From Nitrososphaerota archaeon (lineage in GTDB: Archaea > Thermoproteota > Nitrososphaeria > Nitrososphaerales > Nitrosopumilaceae), in assembly GCA_018263495.1 (NCBI GenBank), contig JAANXC010000016.1, forward strand, positions 1,095 to 17,031: a DNA stretch of 15,937 bases, written 5' to 3'. Below the pieces are notes generated by a model that worked only from the letters and a program-made list of their open reading frames with translations, did not search any database and was not told the DNA's origin. Positions 13,766-15,937 of the stretch are shown piece by piece; position 1 is the stretch's first letter, and every line of letters begins with the position of its first letter. The position numbers were made by a program, and so were the translations under genes.

Positions 13766-15109
13766 TTATCTGTCTAGAAACGATTTGATTTTTTCTATGT
13801 ATTCTTTCATAAGTATTTCAAGGTTTTTTTCTGAATCAGATTCCGCATAAATTCTAATTATTGGTTCAGTACCACTAGGCCTTACCATAATCCAGTTTTT
13901 CTTATCAAAAACAATCTTTATGCCATCTGTAGTATCTGCATTTGGGAATTCATCTGAAAGTTTGGAGATTATTCTATTTGCATCCTCCTTTTTGCAGGGA
14001 ATTTTATCTTTAGTCGTAAAAGAGGGTGGTAAAGCAGCAAGTTCTTCAATTATATCTTTGTTCGAGATTAGTTCTAGAAATAAAGCTAGTGTCATGCCAC
14101 CATCTCTCACATGATTATGTTTTCCGAACATGAACCCACCATTTTCTTCAAATCCTATAAGCGCATTTTCAGTAAGCATTTTTCTTGAGACTTCAACACT
14201 TCCAACTTTGGTTCTAGTAACAGTGGAATTAGTTTGTCTAACTATCTCATCAATTGAATTTCCAGAGTTAATGCATGTAACCACTTTAGAATTTGGATTT
14301 TTCTTTAATAGATAATTTGATAGTAAGAGTGCAGATTTGTCACCAGATAGTAACATTCCTTTACTATCACAAAATATACTTCTATCACCATCACCATCAA
14401 ATGCAATACCAAGATCAGCATCATTATTTACAACAGTAGAAGATAATTCCTCAAGATTGTATGGTGTAGGTTCAGGACCCCTACCAGAAAAGCTTCCATC
14501 AATTTCTCGGTTGATTGTTATAATTTCACATCCTAACTGTTCACATAGTTTTATTGCAGTAACTGATTGAGTGCCATTTCCAAGATCTAATACAACCTTG
14601 AGGTTCTTTGACTTTATTTTTGATACATCTATCTGTGATTTTATCCCATCGAGATATGTTTGAACCGCTCTATCATCATTTTTTGTTGAACCCCACGTAG
14701 AAGAATTTTGTTTCCAATTTTTTTTGAAAAAAATCTCTTCAACCACATTTTCATCTTCGCGTGAAATCTCTACGCCATCACTGGCAACTGGTTTAATTCC
14801 ATTATACTCCGGAGGATTATGCGAGGCGGTAATCATAATTCCACCATTATATCCTAACGTTTTAGTTGCAAATTCCAAGCAAGGAGTAGGAATAAGACCA
14901 GCAAGATGACAATTAATGCCAGCAAAATTTAACGTAGAACAAACTAGTTTTGAAATCACTTTACTAGAGTCTCTCCCATCATATCCAACAAGTATGGTAC
15001 CCTGCTTGAAATAAGCTGAAATTGCTAATACAAGATCATGCACAAACTCTAAAGTGAAATCTTCAGCAAAAACTCCTCTAACGCCATTAGTACCAAATAA
15101 TTTACCCAT
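13766..15109 (-). CDS. glmM: Phosphoglucosamine mutase (GlmM-like phosphohexomutase)
   Basis: Alpha-D-phosphohexomutase interconverting hexosamine 6- and 1-phosphates on the route to UDP-GlcNAc for glycans. The N-terminus MGKLFGTNGVRG is the GlmM hallmark. S96 in TASHNPP is the phosphoserine, D238-G-D-G-D-R243 binds magnesium, EENGG (321-325) is the sugar-specificity loop in its archaeal GlmM form, and RPSGTEP (410-416) binds phosphate. The length is 447 residues, as usual. The frame stays open upstream to 15181, but that would overlap tRNA-Leu. ATG 15109 fits the family start and lies 24 bp from a TATA box. Activity on other sugars (phosphomannomutase or phosphoglucomutase) cannot be excluded. 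It may feed the same surface-glycan pathway as the acyltransferase and deacetylase. Confidence 0.93.
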   Translation of the reverse strand: MGKLFGTNGVRGVFAEDFTLEFVHDLVLAISAYFKQGTILVGYDGRDSSKVISKLVCSTLNFAGINCHLAGLIPTPCLEFATKTLGYNGGIMITASHNPPEYNGIKPVASDGVEISREDENVVEEIFFKKNWKQNSSTWGSTKNDDRAVQTYLDGIKSQIDVSKIKSKNLKVVLDLGNGTQSVTAIKLCEQLGCEIITINREIDGSFSGRGPEPTPYNLEELSSTVVNNDADLGIAFDGDGDRSIFCDSKGMLLSGDKSALLLSNYLLKKNPNSKVVTCINSGNSIDEIVRQTNSTVTRTKVGSVEVSRKMLTENALIGFEENGGFMFGKHNHVRDGGMTLALFLELISNKDIIEELAALPPSFTTKDKIPCKKEDANRIISKLSDEFPNADTTDGIKIVFDKKNWIMVRPSGTEPIIRIYAESDSEKNLEILMKEYIEKIKSFLDR

Positions 15110-15157
15110 ACAGTGCAATCCAATACCGATAAATTTGTCTGTTGTTACACAATCCTC
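15110..15157. promoter_or_regulatory. Shared 48-bp promoter of glmM and tRNA-Leu
   Basis: The only TATA-like element in the gap is ATAAATTT (15129-15136), which reads AAATTTAT on the other strand. Its centre is 23-24 bp before the glmM ATG on one side and 25-26 bp before the mature tRNA 5' end on the other. Spacing to both genes fits archaeal promoters, so one TBP site may serve both directions. Confidence 0.5.
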
Positions 15158-15242
15158 GCGGGAGTCGCCCAGCCTGGTCAAAGGCGCAGGGCTTAGGACC
15201 CTGTCTCTCAGGAGTTCGTGGGTTCGAATCCCACCTCCCGCA
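15158..15242 (+). tRNA. tRNA-Leu(TAG)
   Basis: Class II tRNA of 85 nt. The acceptor GCGGGAG pairs perfectly with CTCCCGC, with discriminator A (leucine type). The anticodon stem CAGGG/CCCTG encloses loop CTTAGGA, giving anticodon TAG, which reads CUA and other CUN codons. A long variable arm (CTCTCAGGAG region) separates it from the T arm GTGGG-TTCGAAT-CCCAC. CCA follows at once (15243-15245) and is probably genome-encoded, unlike the tRNA-Ser in this window. No intron. Confidence 0.98.
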
Positions 15243-15245
15243 CCA

Positions 15246-15259
15246 TTTGGTATATATGG
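15246..15259 (+). promoter_or_regulatory. TATA box of the purU-like gene
   Basis: TATATAT (15251-15257) is centred 27 bp before ATG 15281, a leaderless-type spacing. It begins six bases after the tRNA-Leu CCA, and no long T tract separates the two genes, so some readthrough from the tRNA is possible. Confidence 0.55.
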
Positions 15260-15280
15260 AATTAATTACCAACGTCGCCA

Positions 15281-15937
15281 ATGAAGAAAACCATAGTTGG
15301 TATCACTGTTGTTGGAAAAGACAGAGAGGGTATTGTTGCACAATTTACAAACTTTGTATTCCAGAATAACGCTAACGTTGAGAAAGTCAATCAGAATGTA
15401 ATCAAGGGTCTGTTCGGAATGTATCTAGAAGTATCTTTTACTTCCAAGATTAATTTTAAACAACTTGATTCTGGACTCCAAAAATTAGGTAAAAAACTAA
15501 GGATGGAGATAAGCACACACTCTGAAACCAATATGGAAAAAAGTATTGCCATATTTGCTACCAAGGAGGAACACTGCCTGAAAGAAATCTTATCAGCTAG
15601 ACGTGCCATTAGAGGTAAGATTTCCGTTATTGTTAGTACAGAAAGAGCACTTGCACCACTTGCTAAAAAGGCAAAAATCCCATTTGTTGTTGTTGAAGAC
15701 AGAAGCCAAGAGAAGGCTGAAGAGAAATTACTTAAAATTTGTAAAAAATATCAGGTTGATCTGATTGTTCTGGCAAGATATATGAGAATTCTGACACCAA
15801 ACTTTGTCTGGCGATATCCAAATAGGATAATTAACATCCATCCATCATTGCTTCCAGCATTTCCAGGTTCGCTGGCTTATGCGCAGGCATTTGAGAGAGG
15901 AACAAAAATTGTCGGTGTAACATCTCACTATGTAACG
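15281..15937 (+). CDS. purU: PurU-like formyltetrahydrofolate deformylase (3' end beyond window)
   Basis: Predicted hydrolase of 10-formyl-tetrahydrofolate to formate and tetrahydrofolate, balancing the one-carbon pool. The 219 codons in the window hold an N-terminal ACT domain (about 4-80, opening ITVVGKDREGIVAQFTNFVF) followed by a formyltransferase fold (from about 88) with LARYMRILTP (164-173) and the active-site INIHPSLLPAFPG (184-196; N185 and H187). The catalytic Asp expected soon after HYVT lies past the window edge. PurU proteins are about 280-290 residues, so some 65 are missing. The HPSLLPAFPG wording is closer to PurN glycinamide ribonucleotide formyltransferase, while AFERGTKIVGVTSHYVT is PurU-like. 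The ACT domain favours PurU. Start chosen for the family N-terminus and TATA spacing. Confidence 0.88.
   Translation, partial: MKKTIVGITVVGKDREGIVAQFTNFVFQNNANVEKVNQNVIKGLFGMYLEVSFTSKINFKQLDSGLQKLGKKLRMEISTHSETNMEKSIAIFATKEEHCLKEILSARRAIRGKISVIVSTERALAPLAKKAKIPFVVVEDRSQEKAEEKLLKICKKYQVDLIVLARYMRILTPNFVWRYPNRIINIHPSLLPAFPGSLAYAQAFERGTKIVGVTSHYVT

Noticed and set aside
15110..15181. N-terminal extension of glmM to 15181
   Set aside because: It would run through the tRNA-Leu gene, and the family start MGKLFGTNGVRG lies at 15109 next to a correctly placed TATA box.
15391..15609. Open frame opposite the purU-like gene
   Set aside because: It mirrors the ACT and formyltransferase coding frame; the plus-strand protein is conserved and this one is not recognisable.

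Overview
The window looks like chromosome from an AT-rich, marine-type ammonia-oxidising archaeon (Nitrososphaerota/Thaumarchaeota, Nitrosopumilus-like). The evidence is an entirely archaeal information-processing gene set: Hel308, MCM, a GINS subunit, the small RFC subunit, aIF6, aIF5B, archease, L7Ae, S28e and L24e. There is also a seven-cysteine archaeal-type ferredoxin, and TATA boxes sit about 24-28 bp upstream of many start codons, as expected for leaderless mRNAs. No phage, transposon, CRISPR array or plasmid gene was seen. The species assignment is inference; the domain-level assignment is firm.

Layout. 1-4761 (minus) is a replication operon, gins23-mcm-hel308, whose genes overlap by 4 bases (ATGA). 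It faces rfcS (4887-5843, plus) across a short divergent promoter region rich in inverted repeats. A class II tRNA-Ser(TGA) follows on the minus strand, then a two-gene plus-strand cassette: a PglD/NeuD-like left-handed beta-helix acyltransferase and a NodB-like polysaccharide deacetylase, probably for surface glycans. Next come a 7Fe-type ferredoxin (minus), aIF6 (plus, TTG start), HisRS (minus, TTG start) and archease (plus). A classic archaeal translation operon on the minus strand runs rpl7ae-rps28e-rpl24e-ndk-infB (13705 down to 10647), preceded by its own TATA box, a Shine-Dalgarno and a short leader. glmM (minus) and tRNA-Leu(TAG) (plus) diverge from a 48-bp gap that holds one near-symmetric TATA box. 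The window ends inside a PurU-like gene whose TATA box directly follows the tRNA-Leu CCA.

How the genes work together. The left third supplies parts of the replisome: helicase core and activator, clamp loader and a fork-repair helicase. The right half supplies ribosome assembly and initiation (L7Ae, S28e, L24e, aIF5B, aIF6), nucleotide supply (Ndk), tRNA charging and ligation (HisRS, archease), amino-sugar precursor synthesis (GlmM) and one-carbon metabolism (PurU-like). Genes are very tightly packed: convergent pairs are separated by 4-5 bp or overlap by 11 bp.

Best leads. (1) The acyltransferase gene carries a 16-base exact match (20 of 22 overall) to the standard Illumina TruSeq adapter, exactly where its hexapeptide repeat pattern breaks. 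This points to sequence corruption. (2) The gins23/rfcS divergent promoter carries perfect 10-bp and 8-bp inverted repeats and several GATC-containing heptamers, a candidate regulon operator for replication genes. (3) The rpl7ae leader has a D'/C'-like motif over its Shine-Dalgarno, and the L7Ae protein has a repeated charged tail. I found no clear undescribed multi-gene system.
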